Of a DNA stretch of 64,000 bases, positions 33,762-42,502 are shown one piece after another. The translations under genes and the position numbers were made by a program. The notes beneath the pieces were generated by a model. The model made no database searches and was not told where the DNA came from. It worked only from the letters and a program-made list of their open reading frames with translations. The DNA is from Chryseobacterium taeanense (lineage in GTDB: Bacteria; Bacteroidota; Bacteroidia; Flavobacteriales; Weeksellaceae), in contig NZ_FNDW01000011.1 of the NCBI RefSeq assembly GCF_900099685.1, positions 96,293 to 160,292 on the forward strand. Reading direction: 5' to 3'. Numbering within the stretch: the stretch's first letter is position 1; each line of letters begins with the position of its first letter.

Positions 33762-33769
33762 CAAATTTA
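33762..33769 (-). promoter_or_regulatory. -7 box touching the start of the sigma-54 activator gene
   Basis: TAAATTTG on the minus strand ends only 5 bases before the ATG at 33756. A TTG lies 23 bases upstream of the box. The transcript would be leaderless or nearly so. Confidence 0.65.
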
Positions 33770-33812
33770 GATTTTTTTGATTGAATTATTAGCAAAAACC
33801 ATACCTAATCAT

Positions 33813-34472
33813 CTATTTTGAATAATCTCTTCTTCCGAAAATTGCTGATCCTACGCGTACTGAATTGGCTCCGCATTCAATGGCAGCAGGAAAGTCATCG
33901 CTCATTCCCATAGATAATGTTTCTAAATGTTTTAATTGATTTAATTCGTCAAAAAGTCTTTTTAGTATTAAAAATTCTTTTTTTATCTGGTTTACATCAT
34001 CGGTAAAAGTTGCCATTCCCATTAATCCTGTAATGTTGATATTCTGAAATTCTCCGCTAAGAAATTGCTCAAAAATGCTTTTGGCTTCATGAATGTCCAG
34101 CCCGAATTTACTTTCTTCTTCCGCTATTTTTACCTGAAGCAACACTTTGATTATTCTGTTGTGCTTTGCTGCTTCTTTATTGATTTCACGAATCAGCTTT
34201 TCCGAATCAACACTTTGAATGGTATCAATAAATTCAGCAATATATTTTACTTTATTGGTTTGCAAATGCCCGATCAGATGCCATTGAATATCTTTTGGCA
34301 AAAGCGGATACTTTTCCGTCAATTCCTGTACCTTATTCTCACCAAAAACTCTTTGCCCCAGATCATAAACTTCCTGAATGGCAGAAACCGGATGTGTTTT
34401 AGAAACTGCTACCAACTGTACATTTTCCGGGAGCTGTTTTTTTATAGTGCTGTAGTTTTCCTGAATATTCAT
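33813..34472 (-). CDS. YggS-like PLP homeostasis protein
   Basis: This 219-aa alanine-racemase-fold protein binds PLP at Lys25 (VAVSKTHP) and has WHLIGHLQTNK, the phosphate-anchoring GMSDDFPAAIECGANSVRVG and a final GSAIFGRRDY. It is the YggS/PROSC family, which keeps free PLP balanced in the cytosol rather than acting as a racemase. It lies 56 bases upstream of the sigma-54 activator gene, which seems to have its own promoter in that gap. Confidence 0.93.
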   Translation of the reverse strand: MNIQENYSTIKKQLPENVQLVAVSKTHPVSAIQEVYDLGQRVFGENKVQELTEKYPLLPKDIQWHLIGHLQTNKVKYIAEFIDTIQSVDSEKLIREINKEAAKHNRIIKVLLQVKIAEEESKFGLDIHEAKSIFEQFLSGEFQNINITGLMGMATFTDDVNQIKKEFLILKRLFDELNQLKHLETLSMGMSDDFPAAIECGANSVRVGSAIFGRRDYSK

Positions 34473-34477
34473 ATCTG

Positions 34478-34485
34478 CAAATTTC
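34478..34485 (-). promoter_or_regulatory. -7-like box touching the start of the YggS-like gene
   Basis: GAAATTTG on the minus strand ends 5 bases before the ATG at 34472, the same geometry as at 33762. The first base differs from the TAnnTTTG consensus. Confidence 0.45.
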
Positions 34486-34528
34486 CGAATTTTAAATTAA
34501 ATTTTATCAGATTTTCATTAATGAAATA

Positions 34529-35395
34529 TTAATTCAAAATTTCATTAATTCCAGGATAGTCTGATATCTTTCTAAAAACAAAGCGATTGCTTTTTTGAAG
34601 TTTCTCAATAAAAAGATCAAGCTCATTGATAGAGTCTGCGTCTGTTAAATACTGGTCGTGAGTTAAAAACACCAGATGTCTGGACGTTTTTTCAAGATCG
34701 TTGAAGAAAATACTGTCCACTTTTTTCAGCATGGCTTCGTGATTTCCTTTTAAAGACATTTTATTTGTAGGTTTCCATTCAAGATCCCAGCCAACAAGTT
34801 TGTAGCCTGCTCTTTTCAGGCTGTTGGCAGCTTCTGCTGAGCTTTTGAGATCGGTTACGGTAATATCATTAAGTCTCCAGATGTTTCTTCCAGGTGTTCT
34901 CGCAATTTTATTATAAAGTTTTAAGCTGTCTTTTGCGGTATCAAAATCATGGACCACTTCAACAGGATCTTTATAAAAGCTCGCATATTTATTATGAGCA
35001 TGGGTGAAACTGTGATTGGCAATTTCAATTAGCTTGTCTTTTCTCAGAAGTTCAAAGTCTTCTTCTTGTTTTTTGCTTCCATACGCATGTTTTCCGACCA
35101 CGAAAGCAGTGGCACAAATGTTTCTTTTATGAAGAATGCTGAGAAGATTTTCTGTTCCCCGGTTAGGGCCGTCATCGAATGTGAGATAAATAACTCTTTT
35201 ATCGGAAGGATTATTTTCCTCTTGAGTTTTGGGGACAATTTTTGCGACGGGATGATCTTTCTGAATCGTTTTTTTCGATTCTTTCCTGCTGTTTTCCTGA
35301 TTACAGCTGTTACATAAAATCGAAGTTGCACTCATCAATGCAAACATCCCTAGAAAAGTCTTTTTTACAGACTTTTCCGCAAAAGTTTTTGTCAT
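34529..35395 (-). CDS. polysaccharide deacetylase (NodB domain), lipoprotein
   Basis: This 288-aa protein has a lipoprotein-like N-terminus (MFALMSATSILCNSCNQE) and a NodB domain with YLTFDDGPNRGT (catalytic/metal Asp pair) and the HSFTHAH metal site. Later motifs include RTPGRNIWRL and VGWDLEWKP. It removes acetyl groups from an envelope or capsule polysaccharide outside the inner membrane; the polymer is unknown. It is monocistronic, with 125 bases upstream to the DUF72 gene. Confidence 0.87.
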   Translation of the reverse strand: MTKTFAEKSVKKTFLGMFALMSATSILCNSCNQENSRKESKKTIQKDHPVAKIVPKTQEENNPSDKRVIYLTFDDGPNRGTENLLSILHKRNICATAFVVGKHAYGSKKQEEDFELLRKDKLIEIANHSFTHAHNKYASFYKDPVEVVHDFDTAKDSLKLYNKIARTPGRNIWRLNDITVTDLKSSAEAANSLKRAGYKLVGWDLEWKPTNKMSLKGNHEAMLKKVDSIFFNDLEKTSRHLVFLTHDQYLTDADSINELDLFIEKLQKSNRFVFRKISDYPGINEILN

Positions 35396-35520
35396 AAAGT
35401 TTAATGGAATTTATTGTTAAAAATAGTTAATTTTTCCAAATAATTCTTAACAAAAAATATGCCGATGAGAGCACATATTTGATTTTTAATTTTATTTTAA
35501 TAAAAATATTTAACTCTTTT

Positions 35521-36249
35521 TCATTTAAGAATTTTTTTAAGATAAAAAGAATTTTTGATGGCTGCAGTTCCCCAGGTATTATTGAAAAAGATAAATGATT
35601 TATGTTGTGACTTTTTAATTTTTTCTGACAAATTTTTCATGAATTCATCGCTATATTCAGATTTATATAAAACAGGTTTGCCGTGAAGTCTGTAATACAA
35701 AATATCAGGGTGATTTATAATTATCTCTTCCGGCAGATTTCCTGGAAAACTTACCCCTGAAAAAACAATATTATTTTCCTTCAAAATATTAAAAATTTCA
35801 TCAGTCCACCATGATTCATGACGAAATTCGATAACATTAAGATAATCAACATCGATATTTTTAAAAATAATGTCAAGGTTGTCCTCTGTATTTTTAAATG
35901 ACGGCGGAAACTGATACAAAAAACCGCAGAGCTTTTCTTGTAAATGAGCCTGAATATGTTCACAGAACGCTGCAATTTCTTCTCTGCAATCTTTCATCCG
36001 TTTTTCATGAGAAATTGTCTTCGGGATTTTTATGAAAAATCTAAAATCATCGGGTGTTTCATCAAACCATTTTTTCAGGGTTTTGGCGGTTGGTTTTCTG
36101 TAAAAAGTAGAGTTGATTTCCACACAGTTGAATTCTTCTGAATAGAGCGTAAGAAAGTCTTTACTTTTGGCATCTTCAGGGTATAATGAGCCTTTCCAGT
36201 CGTTGTTATAGAAGCCTGAGCAGCCTATGTAAAGATTTTCTTTTTGCAT
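35521..36249 (-). CDS. DUF72 family TIM-barrel protein
   Basis: This 242-aa protein has the family start YIGCSGFYNNDWKGSLYPED and FNCVEINSTFYRKP, then FRFFIKIPKTISHEKR, GFLYQFPPSF, EFRHESWW and YYRLHGK. DUF72 proteins are TIM barrels of unknown biochemical role. It begins 7 bases after the copper ATPase gene and is probably in the same transcript, although the family is not known for metal resistance. Confidence 0.88.
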   Translation of the reverse strand: MQKENLYIGCSGFYNNDWKGSLYPEDAKSKDFLTLYSEEFNCVEINSTFYRKPTAKTLKKWFDETPDDFRFFIKIPKTISHEKRMKDCREEIAAFCEHIQAHLQEKLCGFLYQFPPSFKNTEDNLDIIFKNIDVDYLNVIEFRHESWWTDEIFNILKENNIVFSGVSFPGNLPEEIIINHPDILYYRLHGKPVLYKSEYSDEFMKNLSEKIKKSQHKSFIFFNNTWGTAAIKNSFYLKKILK

Positions 36250-36256
36250 ATTTACA

Positions 36257-39094
36257 TTATTTTTTAATATCTAAATTCACAGAATTAAGTCGCAACGAAT
36301 TTAAAATAACGGAGAGTGAACTCACGCTCATCGCTGCCGCTGCAATCATCGGTGATAGAAGAATACCAAAAAACGGATACAATAATCCTGCCGCTACCGG
36401 AACACCCAAAATGTTATATATAAAGGCGAAAAATAGATTTTCTTTAATATTTTTCACCAGCTTTTCGCTCAAAAGCCTGGCTTTTGCAACTCCTGAAATA
36501 TCACCTTTCAGTAAAGTGATTTCTGCGCTTTCAATGGCAACGTCGGTTCCTGTTCCCATTGCAATCCCGATATTGGCCTGTGCAAGGGCGGGAGAGTCAT
36601 TAATTCCGTCGCCGGTCATGGCTACAATTTTTCCCTCTTGCTGAAGTTTTTTTACTTCATTCAATTTGTCTTCAGGCTGACAGTTAGCTTTAAAATGTTT
36701 TATTCTAAGCTCATCTGCAACAGCTTTTGCGGTATGTTCATTATCGCCGGTCATCATGATGATATCAATTCCTTCTTCTAATAGCTGATGAATGGCTTTT
36801 TTAGAGCTTCCTTTGATTTTGTCGGTAAAACTGATGAATCCCAAAACATTTTCATCTTCTGCAACATAAGAAATAGTGTGAGCTTTCGATTGGATCTCAG
36901 TCGCTTTCTGTTTCAGGCTTTCCGGAATTGAAATGTTGTGAGTGGTTAAGAGACTTTCATTTCCTACATAAACTGTTCTACCATTGATGTTTCCTTTAAC
37001 ACCTTTTCCTGAAATATTTTCAAATTTCTCTACTTTTTCAGGTGAAATATCTTCTTCCTTTGCTTTTTTTATAACAGCATTTGACAAAGGATGCTCTGAG
37101 TTTTGATTTAAAGAGAAGGCCAGTTTTAAAACTGTCTTTTTATCGCTATTTATTGCTTCAATATGTTCTGCGGAAGGCTTTCCTTCTGTTAAAGTACCCG
37201 TTTTATCAGTAATTAAAACATTTACTTTATTCATTTGTTCCAGCGCTTCGGCATTTTTAATTAAAATTCCGTTTTGGGCTCCTTTACCAATTCCAACCAT
37301 CAGAGACATTGGTGTGGCAAGACCAAGAGCACAGGGGCAGGCCACAATTAAAACCGCAACAGCGTTTACGAAAGCAAAAAGGGTTTTCTTGCCTTCCGGA
37401 CCAAAAAACTGCCAGAGAGCAAAGGTCAGGATTGCTACCAGAACAACTGTAGGAACAAATATTTTGGAAACTTTATCCGTTAATTTCTGAATGGGTGCCC
37501 GACTTCTGCTGGCTTCGTTCACCATTCTGATGATCTGCGCCAATAAGGTATCGTCTCCAACTTTTTCCGCCTGCATAATAAAAACCTGATTTCCGTTGAT
37601 TGTTCCGGAAGATACTTTATCGTTAACATTTTTTTCAACAGGAACCGGTTCGCCGGTAATCATGCTTTCATCTATGTAAGAATTTCCTTCCGATATTTTG
37701 CCGTCAACAGGTACTTTTTCTCCGGGTTTTACTTTTAAAAAATCACCGATTTTAACCTGAGAAAGAAGTACTTTTTTTTCTTCTCCATTTACCATAAGAT
37801 TGGCTTCGTCGGGAGAAAGATTCATGAGCTCTCTGATGGCATTTCCTGTTTTTTTGTGGGCTGCGGCTTCCATCAGCTGTCCTAAAATAACCAGTGTTAA
37901 AATAACACAGACCGCTTCGAAATATAAGGGTGTCTCATGATGTCGTCCGCGGATTTCGTGGGGAATAATATTAGGGAAAATCAACCCTACAATACTGAAG
38001 ATAAAAGCAGCGGCAACTCCAAGTGCAATGAGACTGAACATATTTAAATTCCATGTTTTGAATGAAACCCAGCCTCTTTTCATCAGAAACCATCCGGAAT
38101 AAAAAATTACAGGAAGCGTTAAAGCCAATTCGATTATTCCCTGAACCTGATGGGAAAATGGAAAATCAATCAGCATTCCGCCCATGGAAAGTATAAAGAC
38201 AGGAACGGTAAAAATTAAAGAAATAATAAATTTTCTTTTCAAAATTCTGTATGTTTCATCCTCTCCATCATCTTCTTTTTCAGGCATTCTTACCAGATCC
38301 ATCCCACATATCGGACAATCTCCCGGTTCATCACGAATAATTTCAGGATGCATGGGACAGGTATATTGTGCTGTCTTTTTTTCAGGATATTTCACCAGAT
38401 CCATGCCGCAAACAGGGCATCCGACATTAGAATCATATACTTTATCTCCCTCACAAAACATGGGACAATAGTATTTACCTGCCATTTCGTCAGTTACTTT
38501 CGGAGCTTCGTGATGATGATCATGATGATGATGTGAATGAGTCTCTTGATTTTTTACCAAATCTTCCGTGATTTCTTCTAAATGCATATTGCAAACCGGA
38601 CAGTCGCCTCGTTCGGGATAAACCTTGTCTCCTTCACAAAACATCGGACAGTAATATTTTCCGAAATTATCTTTAAAGTTTTCAGGAAGGTTGACAGAAG
38701 AATAAGCAGGTTTAAAATTAGGATCTTTGGCTTGTTTTTCCTCGATCGGAACTAAATACATATTACAGACCGGACATCTTTTTCCCTGTTGAAAATATAC
38801 TTTTTCGCCTTCACATTCCATCGGACAATAGTACACCGAAGACGGAGAAATTCGGTCCTGTGGTTTTATAAATGTTTTATTTGTGTTAGCCGGATCCTCA
38901 AGCTTATAATTTCCGATTTCTTCAAGAGCTTTATTTAAAACAGCCAATTCAATTTCTTTATCAGAGATGATGGTGGCCGTATTTTCTTCGAGATTGATGT
39001 CGGCTTTGATGCCTTTCAGGCTATTGAGTTTTTCAGTAATTTTTTTCTGACAGCCTGAACATGTCATTCCGAGAATTTTATATTGATATTCCAT
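36257..39094 (-). CDS. P1B-type (copper) transporting ATPase with four extra metal-binding ribbons
   Basis: This 945-aa inner-membrane ATPase exports Cu+ or a similar metal. It has an N-terminal HMA domain (GMTCSGCQKKI, Cys12/Cys15), then four CPM...CPxCxM ribbons at about 89-118, 148-173, 209-235 and 245-270. A His run (186-195) lies between the second and third. The ATPase core has the ion-site CPC (IVACPCALGLATP), DKTGTLTEG with the phosphorylated Asp, a HP locus (NSEHPLSNAV) and GDGINDSPAL. Four ribbons in a row are more than usual and suggest strong metal capture in the cytosol. The HMA-AraC regulator gene upstream is the probable control. Confidence 0.92.
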   Translation of the reverse strand: MEYQYKILGMTCSGCQKKITEKLNSLKGIKADINLEENTATIISDKEIELAVLNKALEEIGNYKLEDPANTNKTFIKPQDRISPSSVYYCPMECEGEKVYFQQGKRCPVCNMYLVPIEEKQAKDPNFKPAYSSVNLPENFKDNFGKYYCPMFCEGDKVYPERGDCPVCNMHLEEITEDLVKNQETHSHHHHDHHHEAPKVTDEMAGKYYCPMFCEGDKVYDSNVGCPVCGMDLVKYPEKKTAQYTCPMHPEIIRDEPGDCPICGMDLVRMPEKEDDGEDETYRILKRKFIISLIFTVPVFILSMGGMLIDFPFSHQVQGIIELALTLPVIFYSGWFLMKRGWVSFKTWNLNMFSLIALGVAAAFIFSIVGLIFPNIIPHEIRGRHHETPLYFEAVCVILTLVILGQLMEAAAHKKTGNAIRELMNLSPDEANLMVNGEEKKVLLSQVKIGDFLKVKPGEKVPVDGKISEGNSYIDESMITGEPVPVEKNVNDKVSSGTINGNQVFIMQAEKVGDDTLLAQIIRMVNEASRSRAPIQKLTDKVSKIFVPTVVLVAILTFALWQFFGPEGKKTLFAFVNAVAVLIVACPCALGLATPMSLMVGIGKGAQNGILIKNAEALEQMNKVNVLITDKTGTLTEGKPSAEHIEAINSDKKTVLKLAFSLNQNSEHPLSNAVIKKAKEEDISPEKVEKFENISGKGVKGNINGRTVYVGNESLLTTHNISIPESLKQKATEIQSKAHTISYVAEDENVLGFISFTDKIKGSSKKAIHQLLEEGIDIIMMTGDNEHTAKAVADELRIKHFKANCQPEDKLNEVKKLQQEGKIVAMTGDGINDSPALAQANIGIAMGTGTDVAIESAEITLLKGDISGVAKARLLSEKLVKNIKENLFFAFIYNILGVPVAAGLLYPFFGILLSPMIAAAAMSVSSLSVILNSLRLNSVNLDIKK

Positions 39095-39264
39095 GATTCT
39101 TTCAATTTATAGTACAAATTTCCATAATAAAGTAGGAAAGGTCTTATAAATTTAAGGATAATATTTATAGAATTCTGCTTGAAGCTTAGAGTGGTGTCTT
39201 TAAGTTATGATAATATGATTTTTAATTATAAAATTCAATAACCTAAAAATATTACAATTTAAAA

Positions 39265-39825
39265 TCAGATTTGATCGAGCGATTTTCTGTTATGAACTTT
39301 AAGTTTCCTGAAGCCGGTAGGTGTGAAGCCTGTGACATTCCGGAATTGCGAAGATAGATGTTGAACACTTTTATAGCCCAGCTTCCCTGCAATTTCTGTT
39401 AAAGTAAATTCATTGTAAAGAAGCAGTTCTTTCACTTTTTCAATCTTTTGAAGGATAAAAAACTGCTCAACCGTAAGATTTTCATTCTGGGAGAATGTTT
39501 TTGAAATTGCGCTGTAATCCTTATGAAGTTCGGTTCTTAAAAAATCAGATAAAAGAAAATTCTCGGCGATATCCAATTCGCTGATTTTTACTATGATGAG
39601 GTTTTTTATTTTTTCAATAAGCTGCCGGGAAGAATCTTTAATTCTTTCAAAGCCTGTTCCTTCCAAGAGATTTTCCAGTTTTTGAAGTTCTTTTTCTGAA
39701 ACATCAGAAGTGGTTTCTACCTCTCCGAGACTGATATTTTTAACTTCAATATTAACTTCATCAAAAATATTTGAAACTGCAGCGATGCATCTTCCGCACA
39801 CCATATTTTTAATGAAGATTTTCAT
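39265..39825 (-). CDS. HMA-AraC fusion transcriptional regulator
   Basis: This 186-aa protein begins with a short heavy-metal-associated-like domain (MKIFIKNMVCGRCIAAV, Cys10/Cys13, up to about residue 60). It ends in an AraC-type double helix-turn-helix (LLLYNEFTLTEIAGKLGYKSVQHLSSQFRNVTGFTPTGFRKL, about 120-175). This suggests a regulator that senses copper directly through the CxxC site and acts on the ATPase gene just downstream. Its start codon overlaps the stop of the thioesterase gene (ATGA), so they are translated together. Direct metal sensing is inferred from the domain order. Confidence 0.82.
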   Translation of the reverse strand: MKIFIKNMVCGRCIAAVSNIFDEVNIEVKNISLGEVETTSDVSEKELQKLENLLEGTGFERIKDSSRQLIEKIKNLIIVKISELDIAENFLLSDFLRTELHKDYSAISKTFSQNENLTVEQFFILQKIEKVKELLLYNEFTLTEIAGKLGYKSVQHLSSQFRNVTGFTPTGFRKLKVHNRKSLDQI

Positions 39826-40223
39826 TCCTGATTTTTATTGTTCAGTCTGTCTTTTACAAACTCCACTTTTGTTTTTCCGTGTGGTGCAGGATTTCCCTGT
39901 TCGTCGAGATTTACCATAACAATTTTATCAACAGTGATGATTGTCTGATGGGTCATTTTGTTTCTTACATCACATTTCAATGTTAAAGAAGTAGATCCGA
40001 AAGATGAAACCTCAATACCTATTTCGATGATATCTCCCTGTTTTGCCGAACTTACAAAATTGATTTCGGAGATGAATTTTGTGACCACTTTTTTATTTTC
40101 AAGCTGAATAACAGCGTATAATGCGGCTTCTTCATCGATCCATTGCAGTAGGCGCCCTCCGAATAATGATTGATTAGGATTCAGATCTTCTGGTTTTACC
40201 CATTTTCTTGTGTGATAGTTCAT
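39822..40223 (-). CDS. hotdog-fold acyl-CoA thioesterase
   Basis: This protein of 133 aa from the ATG at 40223 (MNYHTRKWVKPEDLNPNQ) is chosen because an earlier in-frame start at 40256 lies upstream of the promoter -7 box. It has the YciA/BFIT-type pattern NPNQSLFGGRLLQWIDEEAALYA (catalytic Asp in the helix) and IEIGIEVSSFGSTSLTLKC. It hydrolyses acyl-CoA in the cytosol; chain length is unknown. It is the first gene of the transcript that runs into the HMA-AraC regulator. Confidence 0.88.
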   Translation of the reverse strand: MNYHTRKWVKPEDLNPNQSLFGGRLLQWIDEEAALYAVIQLENKKVVTKFISEINFVSSAKQGDIIEIGIEVSSFGSTSLTLKCDVRNKMTHQTIITVDKIVMVNLDEQGNPAPHGKTKVEFVKDRLNNKNQE

Positions 40224-40244
40224 AGTTCCTGATTTTTCCGGGTA

Positions 40245-40252
40245 CAAATTTA
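40245..40252 (-). promoter_or_regulatory. -7 box of the thioesterase-regulator operon
   Basis: TAAATTTG on the minus strand, 21 bases before the ATG at 40223. It rules out translation from the upstream in-frame start. Confidence 0.65.
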
Positions 40253-40503
40253 GCATTTAAAACCGGCATCATCAATCGATTTATATTTAGTATGATAAAG
40301 AACATTATTTATTTTCTCAATAATATTGTCAGGCTTATATTATTGGTCATTAGGGCTATATTAAAAATTTGACATAATGTTCACAATTTTGAGGATAATT
40401 ATTGTTTTAATAAATATTCATAAATATTTGATGATGAATTAATACTTTTTAACGAAATTATATTTTGATTGAAAATTTTACTAAAATATTTAAAAAAAAG
40501 ATT

Positions 40504-40531
40504 TTGATATGAAATTATTAATCGTATCTTG
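40504..40531 (+). promoter_or_regulatory. promoter of the RRM protein gene
   Basis: TTG (40504-40506), 18 bases, TATCTTG (40525-40531), one T short of the consensus -7 box. The leader to the ATG at 40630 is about 90 bases. Confidence 0.65.
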
Positions 40532-40629
40532 CACCTGTCTTATATCTGGAATCAATATTTGTTCATTCTTTATGTTGTTTTTCTTTTATAAACCAAATCA
40601 TTTTTAACATTTTTAATTTTTTTATTCAG

Positions 40630-41037
40630 ATGAACATTTTTGTTTCAAACATCAATTACGCAACTAAAGATTATGAGTTGCAAGATTTATTTTCAGAATT
40701 TGGAGAGGTTTCTTCAGTAAAAATCATTACAGACAAAGAAACCGGGCGTTCAAGAGGTTTCGGTTTTATCGAGATGGAAGACGCTGAAGGTCAGCAGGCT
40801 ATTGAAGCTCTTAATCAAAAGGATTTCAACGGAAAAACACTTAATGTTTCAGAGGCTAAACCAAGAGAGGAAAAGCCAAGAAGAACTTTCGGTAACAACG
40901 CAGGCGGAAACAGAGGCGGCGGCGGTTACGGAGGTGGTAGTAACAGAAGCGGCGGTGGTTACGGTGGTAACAACAGAAGCGGTGGTTACGGTGGCGGCGG
41001 AGATCGTGGTGGCAACGGCGGTGGAAAACGTTGGTAA
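40630..41037 (+). CDS. RRM-domain RNA-binding protein with Gly-rich tail
   Basis: This 135-aa protein has one RNA recognition motif (residues 1-78) with RNP2 IFVSNI and RNP1 RGFGFIEM, followed by a low-complexity tail rich in Gly, Arg, Asn, Ser and Tyr. This is the layout of the cyanobacterial and Bacteroidota Rbp proteins, which bind single-stranded RNA; the tail may favour RNA condensation. The long leader and the strong terminator point to an abundant, monocistronic mRNA. Confidence 0.93.
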   Translation: MNIFVSNINYATKDYELQDLFSEFGEVSSVKIITDKETGRSRGFGFIEMEDAEGQQAIEALNQKDFNGKTLNVSEAKPREEKPRRTFGNNAGGNRGGGGYGGGSNRSGGGYGGNNRSGGYGGGGDRGGNGGGKRW

Positions 41038-41064
41038 GATATTATACGACTTCAAAAATATACG

Positions 41065-41087
41065 CGGCTTCAAGTTTTTTGAAGCCG
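41065..41087 (+). terminator. terminator after the RRM gene
   Basis: CGGCTTCAA and TTGAAGCCG form a 9-bp perfect stem with a 5-base loop and an 8-base T-run. Confidence 0.95.
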
Positions 41088-41175
41088 TTTTTTTTAACCT
41101 AAAAGTATTTTATGTTAATTTTTTTTACTAATTTTATCCGAATTAAGTTAATTTTAAACATTAAAAAGAATAATC

Positions 41176-41961
41176 ATGAGGAAAAAATTACTTTTAGGTC
41201 TATTAGTGATACCTTTTATTGCTAATGCACAGTTTACACAAAATTTTGATGCAGCAACAACAATTCCGGCAGGTTGGACAGTTCTGAACGGAGGAGATAG
41301 CAAGACATGGGATATTGTAGATTATACAGGAGGAAACATTACGGCGTACAGCGGAACAAATACCATGTCTATCGGGTATAGTTCAACCGCTCATAGTGAT
41401 TATCTTGTAACACCGGCAATTACAGTAACTGCTGGTGTGAGCGACGCTCTTTCGTTTTATGCCAGAAGCCGTGATCCTCAGTATCCGGAAACTATCAGCG
41501 TGAAAATTTCAACTACAACACCTACGGCTGCGGCCTTTACCACTACATTAGCTGCCTCTGTTGCACCTGCCAGTGGAGCAAATTTCTACAAGTACACTTA
41601 TAATCTTTCGGCTTATGTAGGCCAGACAATCTATATAGGTTTCTACTCGGCTACTACGGATATGTTCTATTTTGATCTGGATGATATTTCTGTAGGTGCT
41701 GCATCTACGTTAGCTGTAAACGATAATGCTAAAATAAATGCGGACATAAAAGTATATCCGAATCCGGTAAAAGATGTTCTTAACATCAATGCAGATAAGA
41801 AATTAAGTGGTATTGAAATATTCTCATTGAGCGGACAATTACTCAAGAAAATCGATGAAGATGTAAAACAGGTAAATGTATCTGATCTTAAAAAAGGAGT
41901 TTATTTATTAAAAGTAAAATCTGATGGAAAAGACCAGTCATTTAAAATTGTTAAAGATTAA
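41176..41961 (+). CDS. T9SS-secreted protein with choice-of-anchor J-type domain
   Basis: This 261-aa protein has a signal peptide (MRKKLLLGLLVIPFIANA) and a beta-sandwich domain of the choice-of-anchor J type (FTQNFDAATTIPAGWTVLNG, SDYLVTPAITV, YIGFYSAT, FYFDLDDISV). The C-terminal type IX sorting domain starts near residue 190 with IKVYPNPVKDVLNI and ends KGVYLLKVKSDGK. It is exported through the Sec and type IX systems and either released or anchored at the cell surface. The ligand is unknown. Confidence 0.93.
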   Translation: MRKKLLLGLLVIPFIANAQFTQNFDAATTIPAGWTVLNGGDSKTWDIVDYTGGNITAYSGTNTMSIGYSSTAHSDYLVTPAITVTAGVSDALSFYARSRDPQYPETISVKISTTTPTAAAFTTTLAASVAPASGANFYKYTYNLSAYVGQTIYIGFYSATTDMFYFDLDDISVGAASTLAVNDNAKINADIKVYPNPVKDVLNINADKKLSGIEIFSLSGQLLKKIDEDVKQVNVSDLKKGVYLLKVKSDGKDQSFKIVKD

Positions 41962-41979
41962 TACAATACCTAAAAATTA

Positions 41980-42010
41980 AAAAGACTGTCTCAAAACGAG
42001 ACAGTCTTTT
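41980..42010. terminator. bidirectional terminator between converging genes
   Basis: AAAAGACTGTCTC and GAGACAGTCTTTT form a 13-bp perfect stem with a 5-base loop; both sides have T/A-runs that serve the T9SS gene and the BlaI-type gene. Confidence 0.95.
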
Positions 42011-42028
42011 TTGTGCTGAAAACTATTA

Positions 42029-42493
42029 TTATTTTTCTTTCTTTTTTTTCTTTTTTTTATCCTTACTTTTCTTTTTTTCTTTTTTAGGATTCAGGATTTC
42101 ATTTGCATATTTAAAGTCAGGTTCTTTCTTTTCAACAGGATTTATATCAATGCTATAACCTTTTAAACCTTCTGCTGAAACAAGATTTTCACTAATCAGA
42201 AAGCCGACAATTTCTTTTCCGGAACCATTAAAAAAGTTATCTGAAAGTTCTATCAACAAAAATTTTCGGTACTCTTCCAGTGGAACAGTTGTCTGATACT
42301 TGAAGATCCGGCCTTCTTTCTGAGTTGACAGATATCCTTTTTCAATCAATATTTTCAGGTAAGTAGAAACGGTATTCTGATGTGGTTTCGGATCCGGATG
42401 CTGTTCCATAATATCTTTAAGGTAAAAAGATTTTAGCTTCCATAATAGTTTCATTAAGTTTTCCTCTGCGGATGTAAGATGGTTTATTTTCAT
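42029..42493 (-). CDS. BlaI/MecI/CopY-type transcriptional repressor
   Basis: This 154-aa protein has an N-terminal winged helix (LTSAEENLMKLLWKLKSFYLKDIMEQ, then NTVSTYLKILIEKGYLSTQKEGRIFKYQ) typical of BlaI/MecI. The C-terminal part is longer than usual and ends in a run of Lys and Glu residues. The usual membrane sensor protease (BlaR1 type) is not next to it. It begins 9 bases after the PAP2-like gene, with which it is probably co-transcribed. The target genes are unknown. Confidence 0.85.
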   Translation of the reverse strand: MKINHLTSAEENLMKLLWKLKSFYLKDIMEQHPDPKPHQNTVSTYLKILIEKGYLSTQKEGRIFKYQTTVPLEEYRKFLLIELSDNFFNGSGKEIVGFLISENLVSAEGLKGYSIDINPVEKKEPDFKYANEILNPKKEKKKSKDKKKKKKKEK

Positions 42494-42502
42494 ATAGAAT
42501 TC

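Larger units (their letters stand above)
40224..40629. other. divergent 406-base intergenic region
   Basis: It holds the thioesterase promoter on the minus strand and the RRM-gene promoter on the plus strand, with an AT-rich stretch of about 230 bases between them and no gene. The plus-strand leader of about 90 bases before the RRM gene could carry cold- or growth-related control, but I see no defined riboswitch. Confidence 0.6.

Noticed and set aside
38184..38536. plus-strand frames with repeated Met, His and Cys content
   Set aside because: They are the reverse complement of the metal-binding ribbons and His run of the copper ATPase.
40802..41131. 109-codon frame rich in Val, Thr and Glu
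   Set aside because: It is the shifted frame of the Gly-rich tail of the RRM gene.
42029..42090. possible frameshift in the A-rich end of the BlaI-type gene
   Set aside because: The Lys-rich tail is encoded by long A-runs, but the stop codon is followed directly by a strong terminator, so the end is plausible as read.
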